Below, piece after piece: positions 45,292 to 52,880 of a stretch of 64,000 nucleotides of DNA. The translations under genes and the position numbers were made by a program. The stretch comes from Paenibacillus uliginis N3/975. GTDB lineage: Bacteria > Bacillota > Bacilli > Paenibacillales > Paenibacillaceae. The notes beneath the pieces are model-generated. The model had not been told where the DNA came from. It saw only the letters and a program-made list of their open reading frames with translations, and ran no database searches. The stretch covers positions 3,326,263 to 3,390,262 of the forward strand of contig NZ_LT840184.1 in assembly GCF_900177425.1 (NCBI RefSeq). The letters run 5' to 3'. Each line of letters opens with the position of its first letter. The stretch's first letter is position 1.

Positions 45292-46497
45292 TTAGTGTCC
45301 GCTATGAGCATCCCCACCGGAAGACGGAACAATTTCAAGCATATCATCGATTTCGCTTTGACCTTTGTCAGAAATCGAATTTACATCTCCTGTGATCCAT
45401 GCGTGATTGTACGGCCCCTCTGTAGGACTCTTCTCGAATTTAGGCTGAATCGACATTACATATTTCATCACAGACTCCGGCATTCCGTCCTTGTCTGTAA
45501 ACAGAAGCGGTGCATGCTTGCCCAAGTGGGAGAATGGGGCGACCGCAATACTCAGCATGGTAGAGTCAGCAGGCAGGAACGAGAAGTTATGTCCAGGACT
45601 GTCAATACCCCAGCCGAACTCCGTTTCAATATCCTTGAATTTGGCAAAATTCACAGCATTCTCATATGGATCTTCACCGGAAATCCGCGTAACCTTTCCA
45701 TAAGCCTTCAATTCTTCCTCAACTTTTTTGGATATCGAAGATTCAGGTCCAATTAAATAAATATTCGCTTTACCGCCGCGAGTATTCAGAGCCTCAATCG
45801 TCTCTTTAGGCACCTCGTCCTTATTAACGTATAGCAGAGGTTCAGGCATATGAGCAATCCAGTTCACAGCCGGCAGTGTATATTCAGGGCTGTCCATCGA
45901 TCCGACAATGACGGATTCTGGCGTACTCCCCGCTACCTTGGCGTAATAAGCGTCTATAGCCTTGGCTACAGCAGCAGGCTCTTCCCCTTCCACTTTATCT
46001 ACTTTGTAATTCAGCTCTTTGAGCTGCTCTTCCACTTTCTCAGCAACCTTGCCAACAATAATTACCTGAACTCCATCGTTGCTCGCAGAGCCTTTTGGAT
46101 TTAATCGTTTCAGCTCATTAAGCGTAGCTTCCGGAATTCCATCCCTATTCACAAACAAAATCGGTCCGTTGCTCGGATGATGGATCAGATCGGCGCTGGC
46201 CGCCGCAATCTGCCAGTTCTCTGAATCCACAAGCACAACGCTTCCAGCCTTGTTGTTATCGTTCGTTGATGTCCAGAGCGTCTTGGAAGCCACTACAGCT
46301 GCTTCAACGGGATCGGATGTATTAATCCGCGTTGTATTCTTGGTACCGACCCATGGCGTGCTCACTTCCGTCTGAGAGACAGCTGTGCTTCCAGTAGAAG
46401 GATTAGAAGGTGGCTGAGCGTTGTCATTATCCTGACATCCTGCCAATATGCCTACTGCAAACAAAGCTGTTGCACCGGCAGCTAACACTTTTTTCAT
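45292..46497 (-). CDS. Lipoprotein with cell wall binding repeats (PF04122-type)
   Basis: 401 residues. Lipobox ILAGC (Cys about 21), a Pro/Ser/Thr-rich linker, then repeats of the CW_binding_2 type: 'NTTRINTSDPVEAAVVAS', 'NGPILFVNRDGIPEATLNEL' and its kin 'PLLYVNKDEVPKETIEAL' and 'PLLFTDKDGMPESVMKYV', and 'VIIVGK'/'YLIGPESSIS'. The domain anchors Firmicute proteins to cell-wall polymers such as polysaccharide II in Clostridioides. A lipoprotein that also binds wall polymer would tether membrane to wall. Ends in 'DAHSGH'. No enzyme domain seen. Confidence 0.88.
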   Translation of the reverse strand: MKKVLAAGATALFAVGILAGCQDNDNAQPPSNPSTGSTAVSQTEVSTPWVGTKNTTRINTSDPVEAAVVASKTLWTSTNDNNKAGSVVLVDSENWQIAAASADLIHHPSNGPILFVNRDGIPEATLNELKRLNPKGSASNDGVQVIIVGKVAEKVEEQLKELNYKVDKVEGEEPAAVAKAIDAYYAKVAGSTPESVIVGSMDSPEYTLPAVNWIAHMPEPLLYVNKDEVPKETIEALNTRGGKANIYLIGPESSISKKVEEELKAYGKVTRISGEDPYENAVNFAKFKDIETEFGWGIDSPGHNFSFLPADSTMLSIAVAPFSHLGKHAPLLFTDKDGMPESVMKYVMSIQPKFEKSPTEGPYNHAWITGDVNSISDKGQSEIDDMLEIVPSSGGDAHSGH

Positions 46498-46615
46498 AGA
46501 TAAATCCCTCCAGATCTTCTGCTTTGTCTCGTCCTATCTTTGGACTGTTATCAACTTACCCAACAAATATGTGGAATCTGTGTAGGAAGTGTGAATTTTC
46601 TGGAGGGTTCAAATA

Positions 46616-47869
46616 TTAAATATCTTCTAGTGTAGCTTCACCATCAAAATCAGGTAGGGCAAGAGGCATTGCACCAGTTCGGATTCTCCTCATATGATCA
46701 GTCAGCATGCTGACGTAAATCTCATCTCTAGCAAGCCAGGCTCCATAGTTACGCTTAATATGCCGCTCGGCATCCTCAAACGTCTTAAAATGAAAGGCAA
46801 GCGGTTCATCATTCCACTCCACCGCCCATTGCCCTGACCGTGATAGATAAACGAAAATTTTATCATCCCCCCAACTTTCATACAGCACACCAGTTTCTGA
46901 ACCTTTTATATTAAATTGATTACGGGCAGCATCCGCTCTCATGGGTTCAAGTTCAAACGGCTCTTCTACAAATAATTTAAATACCACATCACCAATATTG
47001 CAGCCGGAAGCCTTGGCATGGCCGCCTCCTCCATAGCGCATAGCAATAGCAGATACATCAATATGTTCGTGAATCGTTCGAAGACTCATTTTTCGACCGC
47101 CCATGTTTAATATGGCAATGAAATCCAAGTGTGGATGGCTTGTCCCCAGCTCACTGGCTAGTTCGGAATGATATGATTCCGCATACACAATGCCGGCACA
47201 CTCGCTGCCAATAAAGGTCTGAATCATTTCCCTTCTTTTGCGGCGGATGTAGCGTTCGATTTTATTCTCCTCCATGTCAAGGATTTTCTCCTCGAATTCA
47301 TCGAAGGTGAAGCTTTGTTGACTCCGAAGCCGATCCACCATTTTAGTCTCAAACTCATCAAGGGATACCATGAAGAACAGGTCGTTCAACCGCTTGGCTT
47401 GCAACTTGTTTTCGGACTCCCATTCCCATGTATCATAAAGCCGGACCAATTCCACGAACTGATCCATCGATTCGGTACGCGAAAGCATTCCGTTTTTGAT
47501 CAAATATTCATAAAACAATGATGTAGCTGAGGAAAGCCGTCCGTCAGCGTGATATACATCGACCTGAGCCCAAGAGTAGTCGTTAAAATGATTTGCTGTT
47601 TTATGATGATCAATCAACCGGACATGGCCACCGTCCTTTACATAGCGATCTAAACGCTGCTCCAGCTCGCTGTTGACTGTAAGGTCCGTAATAAACAGCA
47701 GATCGTCTGGGTTTCCCTGAACGGGTACCCGGTTCAAATACCTTTCCACCTGGAAGTTCAGTCCGCTGATGGAATTGTAACGGATATCAACCTCGTCTCC
47801 GAATGCGCACTTTGCAATAATGCCACAGCCCACTCCATCAAGATCGTTATGGCTATATAAATAATACAT
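46616..47869 (-). CDS. nrnB: DHH-family oligoribonuclease NrnB
   Basis: 417 residues. Motifs of the DHH phosphoesterases: 'YSHNDLDGVGC' (motif I), 'LLFITDLTV' (II), 'VRLIDHHKTA' (III, the DHH itself), and the DHHA1 glycine motif 'YGGGGHAKASGC' with substrate-binding His. It matches the B. subtilis NrnB (YngD) layout, an exonuclease that degrades short RNA and nanoRNA. AAGGAG lies 11 bp before the ATG. It appears monocistronic. Confidence 0.85.
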   Translation of the reverse strand: MYYLYSHNDLDGVGCGIIAKCAFGDEVDIRYNSISGLNFQVERYLNRVPVQGNPDDLLFITDLTVNSELEQRLDRYVKDGGHVRLIDHHKTANHFNDYSWAQVDVYHADGRLSSATSLFYEYLIKNGMLSRTESMDQFVELVRLYDTWEWESENKLQAKRLNDLFFMVSLDEFETKMVDRLRSQQSFTFDEFEEKILDMEENKIERYIRRKRREMIQTFIGSECAGIVYAESYHSELASELGTSHPHLDFIAILNMGGRKMSLRTIHEHIDVSAIAMRYGGGGHAKASGCNIGDVVFKLFVEEPFELEPMRADAARNQFNIKGSETGVLYESWGDDKIFVYLSRSGQWAVEWNDEPLAFHFKTFEDAERHIKRNYGAWLARDEIYVSMLTDHMRRIRTGAMPLALPDFDGEATLEDI

Positions 47870-47940
47870 TGAGTGAACAGCTCCTTATAAAAATGTTTAT
47901 TTCTAACTTTAAGTTCCCCTTTATTTTTCCACTTTAGTCA

Positions 47941-48094
47941 CCTTTGTGAGACGCTACGCGTACGAATCGTTCCTACGATCGCTCTTGCCCCCGAATTTCT
48001 TGAATTATTCCTTAACGGAAGAAATCCGTGGACAAAGGCGAACACTTCGTTTCTTCGGAATCGCTTCGTCCTCTCCGCTGCTTCGTGTATGACC
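47941..48094. repeat. Candidate interspersed intergenic repeat (structured, non-coding)
   Basis: A GC-richer island in the 500-bp gap between nrnB and the LRR-like gene. It has several internal inverted and direct motifs: CCTTTGT (47941-47947) / ACAAAGG (48032-48038), TTCC-TTAAC-GGAA, and repeated CTTCGT. No frame is open for long. From memory it resembles intergenic repeats in Paenibacillus genomes, but that cannot be confirmed from one copy. I see no gene in 47870-48326. Confidence 0.4.
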
Positions 48095-48327
48095 ACATTT
48101 GTAACTAGTTTAATACATCAGGCCTGTTGATTAACCATATAACGGAAACTGTGTTCTCTCAGAAAGGGCAGACCTCTCCATGAAAAGAGAAAGCTTTACA
48201 CGCCAAATCGCAGGCAGTTGGCCGTGCAGCAACAGTCGTGAGAACTCCACAAAAGAAAGAGTGACATGACGCGGCACCATCAAGCTGCCTGTATCATAGA
48301 AAAACTTCAACGCGACTCTATAGAGAA

Positions 48328-48366
48328 AAAATGGACGGGGACCTTTTCCAATCTCCGTCCATTTTG
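48328..48366 (-). terminator. Terminator of LRR-like gene
   Basis: AAAATGGACGGGGA / TCTCCGTCCATTTT hairpin with one mismatch and an A-run (T-run on minus). Confidence 0.85.
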
Positions 48367-49296
48367 CTACACAAGCTTAAAAGATCTACTTGAAATCTCC
48401 ACATCAGGATTTAGTTCCTTCAATTGCATTCCATAGTCTTTTTTCATCTGTGAGATATGCAGTGATTCTAAATCAGGAAAGTACTCCTTTAGATGAATTA
48501 GATCAACCTGCACTTCGCATAAAATAAAATCAATGTGCTTAACATTCTTTAGCCCGCCGATCTCTGTTAGATTCATTTCATTCGGGCAGCTGTTTACTAT
48601 TAAGGTCTCTATTCCCTCAAAAGTCTTTAACGTACGTAAATCCAGCTTTTTGCAGCCATCTACAACCAGCCTTTTAATCCTCTGGTTACCCCCTGTAAAA
48701 CGTTCTAGACTACGACAACCTAATACATCTATAGTAGTTAATCCTGATATTGCTGCTGTATTTCCTAATTCTTTAAATTTGCATCTCTTAAATGACAAAT
48801 TTTCAAAATGAACGTCTTTCCATTCCTCTAAATCAGGCTCCATCGAGCGATAGATGTCTATTGTTTTAAGATACTTGAACCCAGCAATAGCAGTTAAATC
48901 CTCTTTTCGCTCTACATAAAGATCAATGCCAGTTACTGTTGTATTAGAAAACTGAGAGATATCTCTGCGACGATTGGAGTGGGTTTGAATTTTAATATAT
49001 TCACCTTTAGTAAACGACTCAATCCCATCAAATGATTGAATATGTTGTCCATAGACAAACAAAAATTTCAGATTCGTAAATGCACTTACTATACTAAGAT
49101 TTTTTAAAGAAGAATTATAGTCGATTATCAGTTCTTCAATTTTATCAATGCCGTTCATCCGTTTCAGATGCTCAATCAAAGCCTCACCATCTACTTGTAT
49201 TTCCGATGGATTGGTTATCCTCAAGCTGTCATATTGCGGTTCTATAGATGAGAGTTGTGCAAATCGAGACTCATCTACTATTAGCTCTTCTGACAT
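48367..49296 (-). CDS. Leucine-rich-repeat-like protein
   Basis: 309 residues with no signal peptide. From about residue 60 on, irregular repeats of 20-24 residues have the 'L..L.I..C..L' form of leucine-rich or ribonuclease-inhibitor-like solenoids ('IKRLVVDGCKKLDL', 'IETLIVNSCPNEMNL', 'VKHIDFILCEVQVDL', 'LESLHISQMKKD'). It is likely an intracellular binding protein of unknown partner. AAAGGA is 8 bp before ATG 49296, which sets this start over ATG 49305. Monocistronic. Confidence 0.75.
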   Translation of the reverse strand: MSEELIVDESRFAQLSSIEPQYDSLRITNPSEIQVDGEALIEHLKRMNGIDKIEELIIDYNSSLKNLSIVSAFTNLKFLFVYGQHIQSFDGIESFTKGEYIKIQTHSNRRRDISQFSNTTVTGIDLYVERKEDLTAIAGFKYLKTIDIYRSMEPDLEEWKDVHFENLSFKRCKFKELGNTAAISGLTTIDVLGCRSLERFTGGNQRIKRLVVDGCKKLDLRTLKTFEGIETLIVNSCPNEMNLTEIGGLKNVKHIDFILCEVQVDLIHLKEYFPDLESLHISQMKKDYGMQLKELNPDVEISSRSFKLV

Positions 49297-49442
49297 GATG
49301 TTCATCCTTTCTGATCAAAGTTATTTGGTAGTACGGGGTTGAATAGTCCTGGAACAAAATACCTCCATGCATCCAAATATCCCCAAATCACTTCTCCCTC
49401 AACCTTCCAGAATTGGATAATCAACAGGCCTGTTAATACATA

Positions 49443-50222
49443 TTATTTGCCTAGAAATCCTCCTTCAGATTTTATCACTTGTCCAGTAATCCATTGAGAC
49501 TCATCGCTTGCTAATAAGCTTATACCTCGAGCAGCATCTTCCGGTAACCCAATCCTTCCCATAGGGAACATAGTTAGAAATTGGTGTTTCATCTCTTCAT
49601 TAATCCAGCCTGAATCGGTTGGCCCGGGATTAAACCCATTCACTGTAATATTGAGTGGTGCTAAACCCACGGAAAGAGGTTCAATTAATCCAATTAGTGC
49701 GGCTTTCGTTGCAATATAGGCCAAGTTATTCGGATCAGGCCCCCCTGATACCATAAAGATAATCCTTCCAGGGGTCTCCTTAGAAAGCTTGTTCTCAAAT
49801 CTCTTTGCAAATTCTGTAGTGAGCAAGATCGTTCCACGAATGTTCACTGCATAATGCTGGTCTAGCGTATTTTTGTCCACGTTTCTGAAATTTGTAGAAA
49901 GCTCGTATGTTGCATTGTTAATTAATATTGAAGGGGTGCCAAATGATTTTTCTACTTGATCCATTATAAGAGCAGGCATTTCGGGTTTAGCTAAATCTGC
50001 TTCCATATGGCTTGCTCTAACACCCAAGTTCTCCAGTTCTTTGCATAAATGTTCAGGCCACTCCGGTTCCCCACCATTGCCTTCTGTTTCATCAAAAGCA
50101 CGCCAATGAGTAAAGAATATGTCTGCTCCTAAACTTGCAAGCGAACGGCAGATAGCTGTTCCGATCCCCTTTGATCTGCTTGCACCAGTAACAATTGCAA
50201 TTTTATTTTCCAATGAAATCAT
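49443..50222 (-). CDS. Short-chain dehydrogenase/reductase (FabG-like)
   Basis: 259 residues. Cofactor motif 'VTGASRSKGIGTAI', 'INNATYEL', active-site Ser in 'IIFMVSGG' and Tyr/Lys in 'LAYIATK', 'PGPTDSGWI' and the C-terminal 'GQVIKSEGGF'. Classical SDR resembling 3-oxoacyl-ACP reductases, with a modified glycine loop (extra residues before GIG, as in the enoyl-reductase-like 'KG(I)G' variants). GGAGGAAC before the ATG. The substrate is unknown. Confidence 0.87.
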   Translation of the reverse strand: MISLENKIAIVTGASRSKGIGTAICRSLASLGADIFFTHWRAFDETEGNGGEPEWPEHLCKELENLGVRASHMEADLAKPEMPALIMDQVEKSFGTPSILINNATYELSTNFRNVDKNTLDQHYAVNIRGTILLTTEFAKRFENKLSKETPGRIIFMVSGGPDPNNLAYIATKAALIGLIEPLSVGLAPLNITVNGFNPGPTDSGWINEEMKHQFLTMFPMGRIGLPEDAARGISLLASDESQWITGQVIKSEGGFLGK

Positions 50223-50299
50223 TTATTGTTCCTCCATTCATTTTTAGGAGGATAAGCAGGTAGAGATCAATAGAGATGCAATCTCCCATAAAATAAAAA

Positions 50300-50323
50300 T
50301 GGATACCATTACATTGGTATCCA
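50300..50323 (-). terminator. Small hairpin after haem-monooxygenase gene
   Basis: GGATACCA / TGGTATCC with a T-rich minus-strand tail. It ends the 50394-50735 gene and sits about 80 bp upstream of the SDR start. Confidence 0.65.
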
Positions 50324-50393
50324 CATGACGGGTTTATGAAAATACATCCCTGCGTATCCTTTTTCTGATAGGTATCCTAATTTATATTTAAAA

Positions 50394-50735
50394 TTAGTTT
50401 GCAGCCTGTACAGGTCTAGGACCCTTGGACGATTTAACTTCATACATCCCGTGTGAAGAGCTTACAATATGATCAGGCGTCGGTTTGCCGCGACTGTTCC
50501 GGTGGCCTTGAATATGCGCTTCACTCGTCTCCCAGCGCTTCCATGCTTCCTTAGAGTCCCAACGGATCATCACGATAACTTCCTCAGTCTCGTCGCCTCT
50601 GCGAGCATTTTTGACCATGACACTCAGATCAATGAATCCTTCGATCTCCTCGATCGGTCCTGGTCCGCTAAATCTTTCCACGACAAGATGAGACGTGCCG
50701 GATTTGACGATGATTGTTTTAGTTTCGATTAACAT
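50394..50735 (-). CDS. IsdG/HmoA-like haem-degrading monooxygenase (ABM family)
   Basis: 113 residues of the antibiotic-biosynthesis-monooxygenase fold. Aligned by eye to IsdG: 'SHLVVERFSG', 'IEGFIDL', and the catalytic Trp and His at residues 68 and 78, ten apart as in IsdG. The catalytic Asn (IsdG Asn7) appears to be Lys6. In the family these enzymes open haem to release iron. A Fur-box promoter lies directly upstream, which supports an iron-acquisition role. ATG 50735 follows GGGGAGAGGG; the frame runs further upstream across the promoter and is not real there. Confidence 0.82.
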   Translation of the reverse strand: MLIETKTIIVKSGTSHLVVERFSGPGPIEEIEGFIDLSVMVKNARRGDETEEVIVMIRWDSKEAWKRWETSEAHIQGHRNSRGKPTPDHIVSSSHGMYEVKSSKGPRPVQAAN

Positions 50736-50772
50736 GCATACCCTCTCCCCTAGGATAATTCTACTAAGTTTC

Positions 50773-50801
50773 ATTTTATTGATAAAGATTATCATTGTCA
50801 A
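50773..50801 (-). promoter_or_regulatory. Sigma-A promoter with Fur box in the spacer
   Basis: On the minus strand TTGACA (50801-50796), a 17-bp spacer, and TAAAAT (50778-50773). The spacer holds most of a Fur box, which on the plus strand is TGATAAAGATTATCA (50780-50794), with one mismatch to the 7-1-7 consensus. Fur bound there would block polymerase. It drives the haem monooxygenase gene. Confidence 0.9.
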
Positions 50802-50820
50802 CCAATAGAAGCTGATACCT

Positions 50821-50857
50821 AAAAAAGCCTGCCAACCTGTTAAGGATGATCAGGCTC
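50821..50857 (-). terminator. Terminator of rhodanese gene
   Basis: AGCCTG / CAGGCT arms (50826-50831 and about 50851-50856) with an AAAAAA run that is a T-run on the minus strand. Confidence 0.75.
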
Positions 50858-50870
50858 TTATAGAGAAAAT

Positions 50871-51242
50871 TTACCGGCTTGATGTACAGGAATGGCAATC
50901 ATCTGTTAAGTAGAACAACGATTTGAACCCGACTTTTTTGAGCTTACGTGCGGCGAGCAGTCCCTCAGACCGATTCGGGGTTACGATAATAACCTCGTCT
51001 TCCGTACTCAATTCTTTATCCCATACAAAGGGCAGCCTACCAAGGGAGATGTTAACTGATTCCTTCAAATGACAGGCAGTATATTCAGAGACGTCCCGAA
51101 CATCAAGCACCTTTAGATTCGGGTGATCTTTTTTGGCCTGAGTGAGCTCACTGCACTTCATCAGTTTCAGTCCGTGAATTGGAACCCAACGGCGGTATGC
51201 GTAAACCAGCAGCATAGCTGCAATCATATATGCGAAAAACAA
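50871..51242 (-). CDS. Membrane-anchored rhodanese-like protein lacking the usual active-site Cys, with C-terminal CxxC
   Basis: About 123 residues. One membrane helix (about 3-17) is followed by a rhodanese domain: 'LKVLDVRDVSEYTACHLKESVNI' in pieces and a C-terminal 'AARKLKKVGFKSLFYL'. The loop that normally reads CxxGxR is 'TPNRSEG'; the position of the sulfur-carrying Cys aligns with Thr. Instead the protein ends 'DDCHSCTSSR', a CxxC. An in-frame TTG 51296 exists, but GGGGAGG is placed for TTG 51242, so I chose that. A strong promoter with a CsoR/CstR-like palindrome lies upstream. It may be inactive or use the CxxC for metal or persulfide. Confidence 0.8.
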   Translation of the reverse strand: MFFAYMIAAMLLVYAYRRWVPIHGLKLMKCSELTQAKKDHPNLKVLDVRDVSEYTACHLKESVNISLGRLPFVWDKELSTEDEVIIVTPNRSEGLLAARKLKKVGFKSLFYLTDDCHSCTSSR

Positions 51243-51385
51243 AACCCATTCCTCCCCAAGGTCACCTAATAACCTCTTGATTAGGCAAAACGCCAAAAAA
51301 ATAAGAACTGCATGCAGGTAAGTGTGAATAACATGAATTATTGTAACATGAAGGTGCTGCGCATAGGTTACATATGATTCAAATA

Positions 51386-51432
51386 TATTACCCCCATGGG
51401 TATAATATAAGATGTAATGATTCGTATGTCAA
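51386..51432 (-). promoter_or_regulatory. Sigma-A promoter with CsoR/CstR-like operator
   Basis: On the minus strand TTGACA (51432-51427), a 17-bp spacer, and TATATT (51409-51404). Overlapping the -10 and the start-site region is a palindrome-like GC-core element, on the plus strand TATTACCCCCATGGGTATAATA (51386-51407, in two parts TATTACCCCC and ATGGGTATAATA). AT-rich flanks around ACCC...GGGT are typical of CsoR (copper) and CstR (persulfide) operators. It reads into the rhodanese gene. Confidence 0.8.
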
Positions 51433-51480
51433 GTCGTTGAGCAGAGTTCCAAAACTCATAATACGGCCGTTTAATCAGCA

Positions 51481-51520
51481 AAAAAAGCCCCCAGAACCAT
51501 ATCGCATTCCGGGAGGCCTT
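51481..51520 (-). terminator. Terminator of bioB
   Basis: AAGCCCCCAGAA / TTCCGGGAGGCCTT, an imperfect stem with a strong T-run on the minus strand. The 51433-51641 stretch holds nothing else I can support. Confidence 0.75.
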
Positions 51521-51641
51521 GGATTGTGAGGACACTTTAAAAAAATCTTGAGAAAATTCTACGGGATTCCGGCTCAATGCTGTTTCTGCAGGGTGGTCGA
51601 CTTTCGATCCGTGTGGTTCCATCCAGATCTTACTGGATAGT

Positions 51642-52637
51642 TTAGAGCGCGCACTCCTCAATCTCAAACCCAAGGTCTTCGATCATCTGCCAGTCCCAAT
51701 GCTGCTCCTGACCAGCTGTTGTTAGATAATCGCCTACAAAAATGGAGTTTGCCGCATATAAAGCCATTGCCTGAAGGGATCGTAGGTTGACCTCCCTGCC
51801 ACCGGCAACTCGAATCTCCTTCGTTGGATTGACAAAACGCATCATAGCCAAAAGTTTCAGACATTTGGCAGGTGTAAGCTCACTCCGGCCTTCAAGCGGC
51901 GTCCCATCAATCGCATTCAAGAAGTTACACGGTATCGAATCCGCATCCACCTGTCTTAACGCGAATGCCATTTCCACCGCTTCTTCATCACTTTCACCCA
52001 TTCCGAATATAACTCCGGAACACGGTGAAATTCCTGAACATTTAACCTGTTCAATCGTGTCAATCCGGTCTTCGAAGGTATGGGTTGTCGTAATATTTCC
52101 ATAGTTACCTTTAGAAGTGTTCAAATTATGGTTATAGCGGTGAACGCCTGCTTCAGCCAGCTTCTGTGCCTGATGTTCTTTCAAGAAGCCAAGGCAGCAG
52201 CATATTTTTAAGTCTGTTGTCTCTCTGATTTCCCGGACGGCATCCGCTACATGCTCTATTTCCCGGTCTGTAGGACGGCGTCCGGAAGCGACAATACAGT
52301 AAGTCCCCGCTTTTCTACGAATCGATTCATGAGCTCCTTCGATAATTTTCTCCTTTGTAAGCCAGGCGTACTTCTCGATCGGTGCTTCTGAAACGATGGA
52401 TTGAGAACAGTAGCCGCAATCCTCAGGACACAGTCCTGATTTGGCATTGATGATCATGTTAAGCTTAACCTTCCTGCCAAAATAGTGGCTTCGGATCATA
52501 AATGTTGCTTGCAGTAAAGCTAACAGCTGATCATCACTGCTACGTACAATTGCTACTGCTTCATTAGCCGTAACTTGGTGTCCATCAATCACCCTATTCG
52601 CCAGCAGTGTCCATTCATGAATTGTCTGTGTAATCAT
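51642..52637 (-). CDS. bioB: Biotin synthase
   Basis: 331 residues. Radical SAM cluster motif 'CPEDCGYCSQS' (the CxxxCxxC cysteines), 'NHNLNTS', and conserved cluster ligands including 'VNLRSLQAMALYAANSIFVGDYLTT' in pieces near the C-terminus. It inserts sulfur into dethiobiotin, the last step of biotin synthesis. No other bio gene is beside it; a lone bioB may use dethiobiotin made or imported elsewhere. AAAGGGG before the ATG, and a BirA-like operator upstream. Confidence 0.97.
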   Translation of the reverse strand: MITQTIHEWTLLANRVIDGHQVTANEAVAIVRSSDDQLLALLQATFMIRSHYFGRKVKLNMIINAKSGLCPEDCGYCSQSIVSEAPIEKYAWLTKEKIIEGAHESIRRKAGTYCIVASGRRPTDREIEHVADAVREIRETTDLKICCCLGFLKEHQAQKLAEAGVHRYNHNLNTSKGNYGNITTTHTFEDRIDTIEQVKCSGISPCSGVIFGMGESDEEAVEMAFALRQVDADSIPCNFLNAIDGTPLEGRSELTPAKCLKLLAMMRFVNPTKEIRVAGGREVNLRSLQAMALYAANSIFVGDYLTTAGQEQHWDWQMIEDLGFEIEECAL

Positions 52638-52661
52638 AAGTAAATCCCCTTTAGCTATTCT

Positions 52662-52698
52662 ATTGTAAACCTTAAATTAACAAAATAAAGTTAACAAT
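52662..52698 (-). promoter_or_regulatory. BirA-like biotin operator
   Basis: ATTGTAAACC (52662-52671) and AGTTAACAAT (52689-52698) form a 10-17-10 near-palindrome (8 of 10 matches), the form of BirA operators (TTGTTAACC ... GGTTAACAA). It lies 25 bp before bioB. Confidence 0.82.
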
Positions 52699-52780
52699 AA
52701 GGATACAATAAACGAAATAGCCTTGTTTATCAATCCTAATGATACGTTTAAATTCGTGCATAACGACTTTGAAATACACA

Positions 52781-52820
52781 AAAACCAACAGGCCTCCCAA
52801 GGGATGGCCTGTTGGTTTTT
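52781..52820 (-). terminator. Terminator of ltaS-like gene
   Basis: A 14-bp perfect stem AAAACCAACAGGCC (52781-52794) / GGCCTGTTGGTTTT (52806-52819). Confidence 0.92.
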
Positions 52821-52880
52821 TCTAAGAGATATCCCTATTACTCATTTAAGTTCTACTTATAGAACAACTTCTGCTTTATA

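Noticed and set aside
51368..51673. 101-codon minus-strand frame between bioB and the rhodanese gene
   Set aside because: It crosses the bioB terminator and the rhodanese promoter/operator, so it cannot be a normal gene.
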